Notes under the pieces: model-generated
What the model was told of the DNA's origin: nothing
Seen by the model: only the letters and a program-made list of their open reading frames with translations
The model's database searches: none
DNA from: a bacterium CG2_30_54_10
Lineage (GTDB): Bacteria; Muiribacteriota; Ozemobacteria; Ozemobacterales; Ozemobacteraceae
DNA length: 7,269 nucleotides
Assembly: GCA_001872985.1 (NCBI GenBank)
Contig: MNYA01000389.1
Location: forward strand, 1 to 7,269
Direction of reading: 5' to 3'
Translations under genes and position numbers: made by a program
Shown: positions 1 to 6,535 of the stretch, piece by piece
How positions within the stretch are numbered: position 1 is the stretch's first letter
How the letters are laid out: each line of letters opens with the position of its first letter

Positions 1-581
1 AAATCGGAGGAATGACGGCGGCGAACAAACCAGTATGTAAAGAACCCGATCAGGAGGATCGAGAAAAGAAGGATATTGCGGAACCGCACCTGCCGCAAAC
101 GTTCTTCTTCCGCCATTGCAAAGAAACCGACCCTGACAACGACCTTTTTCCCATAATCAGTTACGATAGGCAAAGCGGCTTCGACCAGAGAAATTGTCTG
201 AGATGGATCGGTCGTCGGAAAAAATTTCAAATAGGGCGTCTTTAGGGCTTCACTTTCGACATCCTGGAGCGCCCCGACCGAGATCGCGGAAGTTTCGGCT
301 TTGGCCAGAATTTCCCCGGTAGTCTGCTGAACGACCGCGTAAGCAACTCCCTCCTCGGCCAGAAGGTTCGAGAGCCGCGGAGTGAGGTCGATTCTCCGCT
401 TCAGAAGCGCATTGACCTCTCGGGAGAGAAGCTTGATTGTCGTCTCCCGGCGACTGGAGAATCTTGCTTGAACCTCTTCACGGTCGGCGGCGGAAAAATA
501 ATAAGCAAAACTAGACAGGGTCAGCAGAATGATGAAGAGAAAAAGCCGCTCAAAATACCGGTTTTCGGTGCTGAACAGCAT
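1..581 (-). CDS. Two-TM membrane sensor protein, N-terminal part (3' end outside window)
   Basis: The frame stays open from an ATG at 581 to the window edge (193 codons seen). Residues about 13-29 are a hydrophobic segment (LFLFIILLTLSSFAYYF). A roughly 135-residue soluble region follows and probably faces the periplasm. A second membrane segment lies at about 169-186 and is followed by basic RRRH, which marks return to the cytoplasm. The stretch around 135-154 (AALPIV, then GKKVVVRVGF) resembles the end of Cache/PAS-like extracytoplasmic sensor domains; this is a resemblance only. The output domain (histidine kinase, GGDEF, phosphatase or other) would lie beyond the edge and cannot be named. 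The start follows the HD-GYP stop by 3 nt, so translational coupling is likely and a joint role in cyclic-di-GMP or stress signalling is inferred. No strong ribosome site is visible; only GGGGCG lies upstream. Confidence 0.8.
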   Translation of the reverse strand, partial: MLFSTENRYFERLFLFIILLTLSSFAYYFSAADREEVQARFSSRRETTIKLLSREVNALLKRRIDLTPRLSNLLAEEGVAYAVVQQTTGEILAKAETSAISVGALQDVESEALKTPYLKFFPTTDPSQTISLVEAALPIVTDYGKKVVVRVGFFAMAEEERLRQVRFRNILLFSILLIGFFTYWFVRRRHSSD

Positions 582-584
582 GTG

Positions 585-2156
585 TCACCGACGCCCCATC
601 ATTTGTACAAAAGCGTCGGCCAGGGAAGGGTCAAACTGACTGTTCCGGCACCGGCTAATTTCTTCAAGAGCAGTTCGGGTGTCCATGGCTTTTCTGTAGG
701 GTCGGTCGGAGGTCATGGCATCGTAGGTATCGGCGACGCAGATGATACGGGCGGAAAGAGGGATTTCCTCGCCTTTCAAGCCGGTTGGATAGCCGTGACC
801 ATCATATCTTTCGTGATGATGCTTGATTCCGGGGATTATTTTACTCAAAAAATCGACGTTCGCCAGGATTCGGACCCCGAGGTCAGGGTGCGACTTGATA
901 ACACCGAACTCCTCGTCCGTAAGTCGGCCAGGTTTGTTGAGAATGCTTTCGGGAATTCCGATTTTTCCGATGTCGTGGAGTGTCCCTGCAAGGCGGATCT
1001 CCTCGATCGCTTCGGCTGAAAGGGAAACCTCGCGGGCCAGCTCGATTGATAACTGGGTAACGCGTTCAGAATGTCCGTGGGTATAACTATCCTTGGCATC
1101 AATCGCCGAGGTGAGCGCGGACAAGGTGTGGATATATGCCTGCTGAAGATTCAGGAAAAGGCGTGCGTTCTGTATTACGAACGCGATCTGGCTGCTTAGG
1201 ATTTTCAGAAGGTCGACATCTTCGGATGAATAGGGGAATTTTCCGGATTTGTTTGAAACCTGGATGATTCCGAGGATTACTTCTTGGGCTGAGAGCGGCA
1301 GGTAGAGAGCATTGCGCAGGGTCACAGCACTGATGCGGTTTGCTTCATCCTGCCCAAACTCGCTATTGGCGAGATCTTCAACGATCAAGGGCTTCTTGGT
1401 TTTCAGCACCTGCATGACCACCGGGGACATCAGCTTGTCTTCAGAAACGAAGCTGCCAGGGCCGGTGTGCAGTTGAACCTGGTTGAAGCTGGGTTTCATG
1501 TCATATTCCTGCAAGAGGATGACGGATGCCACTTCGCTTGAGGTGCCGTCTCTCGCCACGGATAGGAACTTATCGACGAGGCCGGCCAAATTTAAATTGC
1601 TGATGATCTCTTTTCCGAGGATAAAAACATTGCTCAGGACTAAAAGGCGTTTGAACATTTTCTCGTAAAGAATCGCGCTTTCGAGCGAAACGGCGGCTTG
1701 CCGGGCGAGGATCGGCAACAATTCGCAAACATTTTCGGGGGCGGAGGAGTTCAGCTTCAGACCGATCACACCGAGCATCCGATGCCTTCGAGTCAAGGGG
1801 AGGATGATGAAATCATCAATGGTTATCAGTTCGCTCTCGGATTCCTGCCATTGGGGGTATTCCTTGTCGAATTTTGCCAGCAGGCTCGACATTTTTTCAT
1901 CCAGGATCTGGTTGGTGATGCGAACGTCGAGTTTGGACGTATCGGGCTGGGCCAAGGCAAAGAAGGAACATTCGGCTTTGCACAGGATCAGCGCCTTTCT
2001 CAGGATCGCCTTCAAAAGCGAATCAAGCTCGATGAAAAAACCAGTCTCCTCCAGGGATAACAACTCCTGGATCTGGTTCTTCAGGAGCTGATTTTCCTGA
2101 AAAAGGCCATCTTGTGGATTGGCTGCCTTTGGTAAAAACCATGATGTATTGAACAT
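585..2156 (-). CDS. GAF-GAF-HD-GYP cyclic-di-GMP phosphodiesterase
   Basis: This 523-residue soluble protein most likely hydrolyses cyclic-di-GMP in response to a ligand or partner sensed by its GAF domains. A short coiled-coil-like start (about 18-36) leads into a weak GAF domain (about 40-165). A clearer second GAF domain (about 178-335) contains NALYLPL and GIIQVSNK, and an HD-GYP domain runs from about 338 to 520. The HD-GYP signature is intact: HxH at 360/362, HDIGK at 394-398, HHHE at 446-449, DGHGYP at 452-457 (the GYP motif) and VADTYDAMTSDRPYR from 474. Activity is therefore expected. There is no membrane segment, so it acts in the cytoplasm. The ATG at 2156 is preceded by an in-frame TAA 12 nt upstream, and the next Met is residue 89, so this start is firm despite lacking a Shine-Dalgarno site. 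The GAF ligand is unknown. Confidence 0.93.
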   Translation of the reverse strand: MFNTSWFLPKAANPQDGLFQENQLLKNQIQELLSLEETGFFIELDSLLKAILRKALILCKAECSFFALAQPDTSKLDVRITNQILDEKMSSLLAKFDKEYPQWQESESELITIDDFIILPLTRRHRMLGVIGLKLNSSAPENVCELLPILARQAAVSLESAILYEKMFKRLLVLSNVFILGKEIISNLNLAGLVDKFLSVARDGTSSEVASVILLQEYDMKPSFNQVQLHTGPGSFVSEDKLMSPVVMQVLKTKKPLIVEDLANSEFGQDEANRISAVTLRNALYLPLSAQEVILGIIQVSNKSGKFPYSSEDVDLLKILSSQIAFVIQNARLFLNLQQAYIHTLSALTSAIDAKDSYTHGHSERVTQLSIELAREVSLSAEAIEEIRLAGTLHDIGKIGIPESILNKPGRLTDEEFGVIKSHPDLGVRILANVDFLSKIIPGIKHHHERYDGHGYPTGLKGEEIPLSARIICVADTYDAMTSDRPYRKAMDTRTALEEISRCRNSQFDPSLADAFVQMMGRR

Positions 2157-2167
2157 GGTGAGGCTTT

Positions 2168-2196
2168 ATTCTAGCACGGCGGCGGGGGAATAACAA
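2168..2196 (-). promoter_or_regulatory. Predicted sigma70-type promoter of the HD-GYP gene, nearly leaderless
   Basis: On the minus strand TTGTTA (2196-2191) is followed, after 17 nt, by TAGAAT (2173-2168). That is 4/6 and 5/6 matches to the -35 and -10 consensus at optimal spacing. Transcription would start near 2161, only about 5 nt before the ATG at 2156. No Shine-Dalgarno sequence is present in between. Predicted by eye only. Confidence 0.55.
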
Positions 2197-2244
2197 CGCG
2201 CCGAAAACGGAGTGTCGGAAGCTGCAAAGCAACCCCTTGGGAAA

Positions 2245-3804
2245 TCACTCCCGAATGATGCGGCCTTCGGTGGCAAGGTGGGTGGCGCCTGATGCGCACA
2301 GTACGGCGAGGTAACTCCGAACGGACTCTCTTTGAAGGGGCCCGTATTGGATTTCCTTTCCTCGTTTAAAGGCCAAGAACCCGTCTCCCCCCTCGGCCAG
2401 GAAGCTATTGGTGGTGACCTTGTAGATACTCGAAACATCAAGGGGTGCGCTTCCGACCAGAACCTCCTTCAGCTCGAAGTCGTCCGCTTCACGGTTGGCG
2501 AACTTGTAGCGGCAGCCGGAAACCTGCAGCAGGCCACGTTTCAACGAGGCAGAAGTGGACAGAACCTCGAGAATATCCTGGCCGGAGAGATTCATCGTTA
2601 CGACCTGGTTATCGAAGGGGAGCACCGAAAACAGATCGCCGAGAGTGAATATTCCCGACTTCAGGTCACTCTGGATGCCGCCGCTATTCATGAAAGCGAT
2701 ATCTGATTTGAACAGGTCGCGCATCGAGTCCGCGACCAGATTTCCGATCGGGCATTCCCGATCGTAACAGCGCTCGTAATCAGCATCGAACTCCCCGACC
2801 CGCTCGGACTTCAACTTGTCAATGTTTCCTGCGCGGTTTTTGATGAATTCTTCGATGGAAGGATCCGGAGTGATCTCATCGCAAAAAACAGGGAGTCGGC
2901 GCCCTCGCATGGAAACAACCTTTCCAGCATAGGGAGGGAGTTCGAGGTCGAGGACATCAATCTCTTTGGACTGATTGTATCCGCTAACCGTTTTGATGAT
3001 AATCCCGTCTTTTTCAAACGGCGCGGGGGCATCGACTTCGAAATCGACCATGACCAGAACATCAGGCCTGGCCGCCACGATCTGTGCCCATTCTTCGTCT
3101 GTCATGCGTTCATCGTCATACAGTGAAAGGACCACCACCAGATCGACCCCGCGGTCGCGAAGCGAGGTTACCCTCTCGGCCAGCTCCTTGCCCGGAGGGA
3201 GGAAACGCAGACCAGCTACATTCATGGAAGATGTGAGAACGGGTGTTTGCGGGGGAGTCAGCCCGAGAACACCAATCTTGAGGCCGCCACCCGGATTCAG
3301 GATAAGATCTTTCTTCAGAAATGGAGGAGGATCACCGGAACCCATTTCCGTGATATTCGACGAAATGAAAGGGAAACTGGCCACGCCTGAAAGCTCTTCA
3401 AGCCTGGCGCAGCCGAAGGTGAACTCGATGTTTCCCACCAGCATCCCATCGATCTTCAGGCGATTTAGGGCGTCAATGGAAGTTCCGCCACGCGAGAAAT
3501 AAGAGTCTGCCGTCCCGGAGATCTCGCTTCCGATCGAAAGAAGACTGTAGGGATCGCCCGAAAGCGAGGCGATCTGAGTTGCCATGCAGGATTTAAGAAA
3601 AGCCGCCCCGCCCATGCGACTCCCTTTGTAGGGTGGAAATTTCGCAGTCAGCGGCTTGATCCGACCTTTGGAAACCCCAACCAGGAAAAGATGGTAATTC
3701 CGGTTGCTCTGAGGAAAAAAGAGGAGGACAGCTATCGACACCAGAACAACAGCGGAGGCGACGAGGAAAAGACGCCCAACGACCCCGGATCTGTTGTAGA
3801 TCAT
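2245..3804 (-). CDS. Membrane-anchored 5'-nucleotidase (UshA-like) family protein with degenerate metallophosphatase site
   Basis: The fold is that of UshA-type 5'-nucleotidases, but the catalytic domain looks dead. Numbering is from the ATG at 3804 (519 residues). An uncleaved-looking hydrophobic anchor spans about 11-31, so the protein probably sits on the outer face of the inner membrane. The metallophosphatase half (about 38-300) keeps family spacing but not ligands. The DxH motif reads VSK (44-46), GD reads GS (92-93), GNHEFD reads GNIEFT (124-129), the next His is Leu at about 228, and GHxH reads VDFE (253-256). The C-terminal nucleotidase domain (about 334-519) is well kept: GNLVADSMR at 354, LPFDN ending at 399 and FLAEGGDGF from 468. 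One change there is GGIR to GGIQ (Q378). A binding, sensory or structural role is inferred. The reading frame extends to a TTG at 3831, but that codon lies inside the predicted promoter and has no ribosome site. Confidence 0.85.
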   Translation of the reverse strand: MIYNRSGVVGRLFLVASAVVLVSIAVLLFFPQSNRNYHLFLVGVSKGRIKPLTAKFPPYKGSRMGGAAFLKSCMATQIASLSGDPYSLLSIGSEISGTADSYFSRGGTSIDALNRLKIDGMLVGNIEFTFGCARLEELSGVASFPFISSNITEMGSGDPPPFLKKDLILNPGGGLKIGVLGLTPPQTPVLTSSMNVAGLRFLPPGKELAERVTSLRDRGVDLVVVLSLYDDERMTDEEWAQIVAARPDVLVMVDFEVDAPAPFEKDGIIIKTVSGYNQSKEIDVLDLELPPYAGKVVSMRGRRLPVFCDEITPDPSIEEFIKNRAGNIDKLKSERVGEFDADYERCYDRECPIGNLVADSMRDLFKSDIAFMNSGGIQSDLKSGIFTLGDLFSVLPFDNQVVTMNLSGQDILEVLSTSASLKRGLLQVSGCRYKFANREADDFELKEVLVGSAPLDVSSIYKVTTNSFLAEGGDGFLAFKRGKEIQYGPLQRESVRSYLAVLCASGATHLATEGRIIRE

Positions 3805-3810
3805 GGAGCC

Positions 3811-3839
3811 ATTGTAGTATTTCAAGCGCAAGGAATCAA
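3811..3839 (-). promoter_or_regulatory. Predicted sigma70-type promoter giving a leaderless mRNA for the nucleotidase-like gene
   Basis: TTGATT (3839-3834) and TACAAT (3816-3811) are separated by 17 nt on the minus strand. These are 4/6 and 5/6 consensus matches. Only 6 nt (GGCTCC) separate the -10 element from the ATG at 3804, so the expected transcription start falls at or next to the A of ATG. This supports ATG 3804 over the upstream TTG at 3831 and explains the absence of a Shine-Dalgarno site. Predicted by eye. Confidence 0.55.
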
Positions 3840-3844
3840 GTTTC

Positions 3845-3894
3845 GTAACTTCTCAAAAAAGGGGGGCACGCGCCCCCCTTTTTTGAGAAGTTAC
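3845..3894 (-). terminator. Rho-independent terminator of yebC, perfect 23-bp stem, potentially bidirectional
   Basis: Two 23-nt arms (3845-3867 and 3872-3894) are exact reverse complements around a 4-nt loop. Read on the minus strand, the core is six A, six G plus C, loop, G plus six C, then six T: the A-tract, GC stem and U-tract of an intrinsic terminator. The stem then extends a further 10 bp (GAGAAGTTAC). It begins 37 nt after the yebC stop. Because it is a palindrome it would also stop plus-strand transcription. It lies just upstream of the next promoter and so insulates the two units. Confidence 0.92.
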
Positions 3895-3931
3895 CTCAAT
3901 TCGATCATTCACACGTCAATAAATCGAAAAG

Positions 3932-4696
3932 TCAGGCCTCGGCGGCAGCTTTCTCCATGTCCTCGTCGGAGATATCCTCGTTGTGATAGCAGTCCTGAAC
4001 ATCATCGTTCTCTTCGATGTTGTCCATTAACCGCAGTAACTTTCCAACATCATGGCCCGTAACTTTTACCGTAGTCTTCGGAAGCATCGTCTGCTTCGCC
4101 TCGTCGACCTTCAAACCCTTCGCCTCAAGTTTTGGCCGAACATCGAGATAGGCGGACGGGTCACATGTGATCTCAAAACCGTCGGGAAGAACCCGGAGAT
4201 CATCCGCTCCACATTCGAGAACGGCGTCGGTCAGGCTGTCCTCGGTTGCGGTGGGGTTGGATTCCTTGGAGAGAAAGAAATATCCCTTATTCTCGAACAT
4301 GAAACTGACGCACCCGGGAACTCCCATGTTCCCACCGCCCTTGCTCAGGATCTTACCGATTTCAGCAACGGTTCTGTTTTTATTATCAGACAGACAACGA
4401 ATGATGACGGCAACCCCGCCCGGGCCGTAACCCTCATATGTCATTTCCTCGTAGGTCACTCCATCGAGCTCGCCGGTGCCCTTTTTGATTCCCCGGTCGA
4501 CGTTGTCCCTGGGCATATTGGCATCCTTGGCGGCTTGCAATGCACTCCGCAAACGCGGATTCGAATCAGGGTCGCCCCCTCCGGTACGTGCTGCAATGGT
4601 GATTTCCCTGATGATCTTTGTAAAAGCCCGCCCTTTGATAGCGTCGGTTTTGGCCTTGATGTGCTTGACCTTGGCCCACTTATTGTGTCCGGACAT
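3932..4696 (-). CDS. yebC: YebC/PmpR (TACO1) family protein
   Basis: This is a full-length YebC family protein of 254 residues (family usually about 235-255). The family signature is plain: MSGHNKWAKVKHIKAKTDA at the start, FTKIIREI at 25-32, GGGDP at 39-43, NPRL at 46-49, NMPRDN at 60-65, IKKGTGE at 70-76, YEGYGPGGVA at 87-96 and LSDNKNRTVAE at 102-112, with an acidic C-terminus. Members are cytoplasmic. The family has been described as DNA-binding regulators (PmpR) and, like mitochondrial TACO1, as translation factors helping ribosomes through difficult stretches such as polyproline. Which applies here cannot be read from sequence. The frame is open back to an ATG at 4783, but the ATG at 4696 is chosen because the conserved N-terminus begins there and a strong GGAGG site precedes it. 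It appears to be its own transcription unit. Confidence 0.95.
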   Translation of the reverse strand: MSGHNKWAKVKHIKAKTDAIKGRAFTKIIREITIAARTGGGDPDSNPRLRSALQAAKDANMPRDNVDRGIKKGTGELDGVTYEEMTYEGYGPGGVAVIIRCLSDNKNRTVAEIGKILSKGGGNMGVPGCVSFMFENKGYFFLSKESNPTATEDSLTDAVLECGADDLRVLPDGFEITCDPSAYLDVRPKLEAKGLKVDEAKQTMLPKTTVKVTGHDVGKLLRLMDNIEENDDVQDCYHNEDISDEDMEKAAAEA

Positions 4697-4700
4697 GGAA

Positions 4701-4708
4701 CCCTCCTC
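4701..4708 (-). promoter_or_regulatory. Shine-Dalgarno site of yebC
   Basis: The minus-strand GAGGAGGG ends 4 nt before the ATG at 4696. It decides the start over the in-frame ATG at 4783. It also shows that this genome uses conventional ribosome sites, in contrast to the two predicted leaderless genes further left. Confidence 0.85.
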
Positions 4709-4738
4709 GCCGAAGATCTGTCTAAAACTGGTCGAGGG

Positions 4739-4747
4739 AGTATACCA
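4739..4747 (-). promoter_or_regulatory. Extended -10 promoter of yebC
   Basis: The minus strand reads TGGTATACT (4747-4739): a TGn extension followed by a 5/6 match to TATAAT. The transcript would start near 4732, giving a leader of about 36 nt. A possible -35, TTGCGA, lies 19 nt upstream, a non-optimal distance that an extended -10 can tolerate. A second weaker pair (TTGAGA, 17 nt, CATTAT) lies further upstream and could be an alternative. Confidence 0.5.
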
Positions 4748-4789
4748 CGTTTTACCCTGTGCTTCGCAAAAATAATGTGGCAATTTTTA

Positions 4790-4803
4790 TAACTTCTCAA
4801 AAA
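4790..4803 (+). repeat. 14-nt copy of the yebC terminator arm
   Basis: TAACTTCTCAAAAA occurs here, at 3846-3859 in the same orientation, and inverted at 3880-3893 within the terminator palindrome. Both sites follow the 3' end of a gene at a similar distance: the T-run ends about 48 nt (yebC) and 55 nt (pflX-like) from the stop codons. A repeated or decayed terminator cassette is the simplest reading. Confidence 0.7.
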
Positions 4804-4829
4804 GAGTGGCCATGCGCCTGATAGGCCCA
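4799..4829 (-). terminator. Weak candidate terminator after the pflX-like gene
   Basis: Starting about 29 nt after the stop at 4858, the minus strand can form TGG(G)CC / GGCCA pairing (4829-4807, one bulge, 12-nt loop). A run of five T (4803-4799) follows three nucleotides later. The stem is short, so efficiency is doubtful. The T-run and the next nine bases repeat the 3' part of the strong yebC terminator. Confidence 0.35.
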
Positions 4830-4857
4830 ATAATCCAAATTTTAGGAGAATGCGATC

Positions 4858-5766
4858 TCAAGCCCCGCCGAGCTCGTCGGGATCCTGGGCTAGAACGTTA
4901 ATAAATCCTAATTTTTCTACAATCCCGATGGCCTCAAGATACTCTTCGTCAGTGATCTTTCTATCGAGACCGGGAATTTCGGGCGCCCGCCAAGCGGGGA
5001 AATACTGGCACATAAGGCTTATGCAAACTTCTGTTCCCAGAGCGCCGGCAAGCCACTCGAAGGAAACCCGTGTCCCCTGCAAACCGCCTGGAAGGACCAG
5101 ATGACGTACGATCAGCCCCCGTGCCCCGATTCCATCACGGTTGGTATCAAGGTTTCCTACTTGACGAAACATCTCGATTATGGAAGCCCGGGAATGGGTT
5201 ACGTAATCATCAACCCGTGAGATTCGTCCGGAAATCAAATCGTCGCTGTATTTCAGGTCGGGGAGGTAGATATCCACAATGCCGTCAAGCAAGCCCAAAA
5301 CCTCGAGGGTTTCATAACCAGAGGTGTTGTAGACAAGCGGAAGCTGCAAGCCCTTTTCCCGGGCGATTATGAAGGCTTCCAAGAGGAGGGGTGAAAACTG
5401 GGTCGGGGTGACGAGATTGATGTTATGGACTCCGCGCTTTTCGAGCTGAAGCATGCGTTCCGAAAGTTCTTCGGGCTCCATTTCACGGCCATTTCCAAGT
5501 TGGGAAAAAGGGTAGTTTTGACAGAAACAGCATTTCAAGGTGCAGTGCGAGGCGAAAATAGTTCCCGAACCGCCGGTACCCGAGATGGCGGGTTCTTCCC
5601 CCCGGTGAAGCGCCCATGAAGCCAATTTCAAACGTCCACCCGCCCCGCAGAACCCTAACTGCCCTGAAAATCGGTGAGCGCCGCATTTCCTGGGGCAAAG
5701 CCTACAGGGATCCATGAGAGCTTTCAGTGAAACGACCCTGTCCCTCGCCTCAACCATTGAAATCAT
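4858..5766 (-). CDS. pflX: PflX-family radical SAM protein (COG1313-like)
   Basis: This is a 302-residue radical SAM enzyme of the PflX group, related to pyruvate formate-lyase activating enzymes; its substrate is unknown. The radical SAM cluster motif CxxxCxxC is C75, C79, C82, followed by QNYPFSQ. Four more cysteines near the N-terminus (C21, C24, C28, C40, in CRLCPRKC and GFC) may bind a second iron-sulfur cluster. Group hallmarks are GEEPAISGTGGSGTIF (56-71), HNINLVTPT (114-122), YNTSGYE (146-152), VDIYLPDLKY (164-173), EMFRQVG (198-204) and RHLVLPGG (221-228). The His that usually follows VTPT is Gln123 here. It is cytoplasmic and oxygen-sensitive chemistry is expected. ATG 5766 is used; CGGGAA upstream is a weak ribosome site, and the Met at codon 4 is possible instead. 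It lies 105 nt after the fchA-like gene, perhaps in the same operon. Confidence 0.87.
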   Translation of the reverse strand: MISMVEARDRVVSLKALMDPCRLCPRKCGAHRFSGQLGFCGAGGRLKLASWALHRGEEPAISGTGGSGTIFASHCTLKCCFCQNYPFSQLGNGREMEPEELSERMLQLEKRGVHNINLVTPTQFSPLLLEAFIIAREKGLQLPLVYNTSGYETLEVLGLLDGIVDIYLPDLKYSDDLISGRISRVDDYVTHSRASIIEMFRQVGNLDTNRDGIGARGLIVRHLVLPGGLQGTRVSFEWLAGALGTEVCISLMCQYFPAWRAPEIPGLDRKITDEEYLEAIGIVEKLGFINVLAQDPDELGGA

Positions 5767-5871
5767 TGTTCCCGAGAGTTACCGAACTGATACCCAGCGA
5801 TTCCCCCGCGATGACAAAATGTCGCCTTCCTCCATTTTGCCTGTTGATCACCTTGGGGAATACGACCCGGG

Positions 5872-6519
5872 TCAGTTGCTTGAGTCGACCATCGAATGTG
5901 TCTGGCGCAGGATCTCGTCGATCAGCTTACGGCCTTCCCCGAGCATGCCATGGAATCTTTCGGTCAGGTCGCGAACATACTTTACATCTTCGATTGAGGC
6001 ACAGTTCAGCTTGGCGTTGATCATTGCCCCTTCGAGTGCGGTATATGCCTGAAGCGCCCCGACTGCCCAGTCGGAAATAGCATTCCGGTTGACCTTGTTG
6101 AGCGAGCCATGGAACATCCGAAGCAGTTCGAGGGAATGGTCGCACACGAGAAGCGGAGCCTCATTGGCGATTTTGCTTGCCTCGGACATGGCCAGCTTGC
6201 GCCGTGTTTTTTCGACGTCATCCGTCCTTGGGAAGGCCATGGCTTCCATGATGCGGTCGCACCCATCCGCATCGCGGTCAACGCATTCGAGAAGCACGGT
6301 GAGCTGCTCCTCGACCTTGGTTTTCAACGCCTGGTTTGCCGCATCGAAATCGAGATATTTCTTTTTCCCGATCGTCAGAGAGAGCACCATTTTTGCGAGA
6401 GCCGCGGAAAGAGCCCCTGCCAATGCGGAAACGCAACCTCCGCCCGGGGCAAAGGAGTTGGATGCCACGGCAAGGGCGAAATCCCTCAGCGATTTGGGGG
6501 TCATGCGTTCGGTCGACAT
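5872..6519 (-). CDS. fchA: Cyclodeaminase/cyclohydrolase family protein (FTCD C-terminal domain; FchA-like)
   Basis: This 215-residue protein consists of one FTCD_C domain. The family converts 5-formimidoyl-THF to 5,10-methenyl-THF plus ammonia or, as stand-alone FchA in clostridia, interconverts methenyl-THF and 10-formyl-THF. Visible signatures are SNSFAPGGGCVSALAGALSA (20-39), with PGGG at the folate-binding N-terminal helix region. LAKMVLSLTIGKKKY (41-55), a DRDADGCDRIMEAMAFPR block (81-98) and NRNAISDWAVGA (144-155) follow. No formiminotransferase domain is attached, so the bifunctional mammalian layout is absent. The protein is all-helical and cytoplasmic. The frame extends upstream to 6558, but ATG 6519 is preferred: AAGGAG sits 7 nt upstream, and the longer form would overlap the flavoprotein gene. 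It starts 16 nt after that gene ends, so the two are almost certainly co-transcribed. Whether it acts as cyclodeaminase or cyclohydrolase is open. Confidence 0.88.
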   Translation of the reverse strand: MSTERMTPKSLRDFALAVASNSFAPGGGCVSALAGALSAALAKMVLSLTIGKKKYLDFDAANQALKTKVEEQLTVLLECVDRDADGCDRIMEAMAFPRTDDVEKTRRKLAMSEASKIANEAPLLVCDHSLELLRMFHGSLNKVNRNAISDWAVGALQAYTALEGAMINAKLNCASIEDVKYVRDLTERFHGMLGEGRKLIDEILRQTHSMVDSSN

Positions 6520-6526
6520 AGCTGAG

Positions 6527-6532
6527 CTCCTT
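6527..6532 (-). promoter_or_regulatory. Shine-Dalgarno site of the fchA-like gene
   Basis: AAGGAG on the minus strand lies 7 nt before ATG 6519, in the 16-nt gap after the flavoprotein stop codon. It fixes the start at 6519 rather than 6558. Confidence 0.8.
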
Positions 6533-6535
6533 CGA

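Noticed and set aside
468..1019. 183-codon plus-strand open frame
   Set aside because: It lies mostly antisense to the intact HD-GYP domain, whose catalytic motifs are unmistakable. Its translation is low-complexity and family-less.
2197..2244. Possible terminator after the nucleotidase-like gene (CCGA/TCGG pairing)
   Set aside because: The stem is only 4 bp with a long loop and no T-run, so it is insufficient for an intrinsic terminator.
2975..3502. 175-codon plus-strand open frame
   Set aside because: It is antisense to the nucleotidase-like gene, with Ser/Arg/Pro-rich shadow composition and no recognizable domain.
3805..3831. Upstream TTG start adding nine residues to the nucleotidase-like protein
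   Set aside because: The TTG lies between the predicted -35 and -10 elements, has no ribosome site, and the added residues fit no family feature.
4052..4792. 246-codon plus-strand open frame
   Set aside because: It is antisense to yebC along almost its whole length. yebC has a full family match, promoter, ribosome site and terminator.
5787..5817. Possible promoter for the pflX-like gene (TTGTCA, 19 nt, TATCAG)
   Set aside because: The spacer is too long, the -10 is only a 4/6 match and there is no extended -10. Read-through from the fchA-like gene is simpler.
5862..5874. GACCCGGGTC palindrome at the stop of the fchA-like gene
   Set aside because: A 10-bp palindrome without loop or T-run is compatible with chance; no function is supported.
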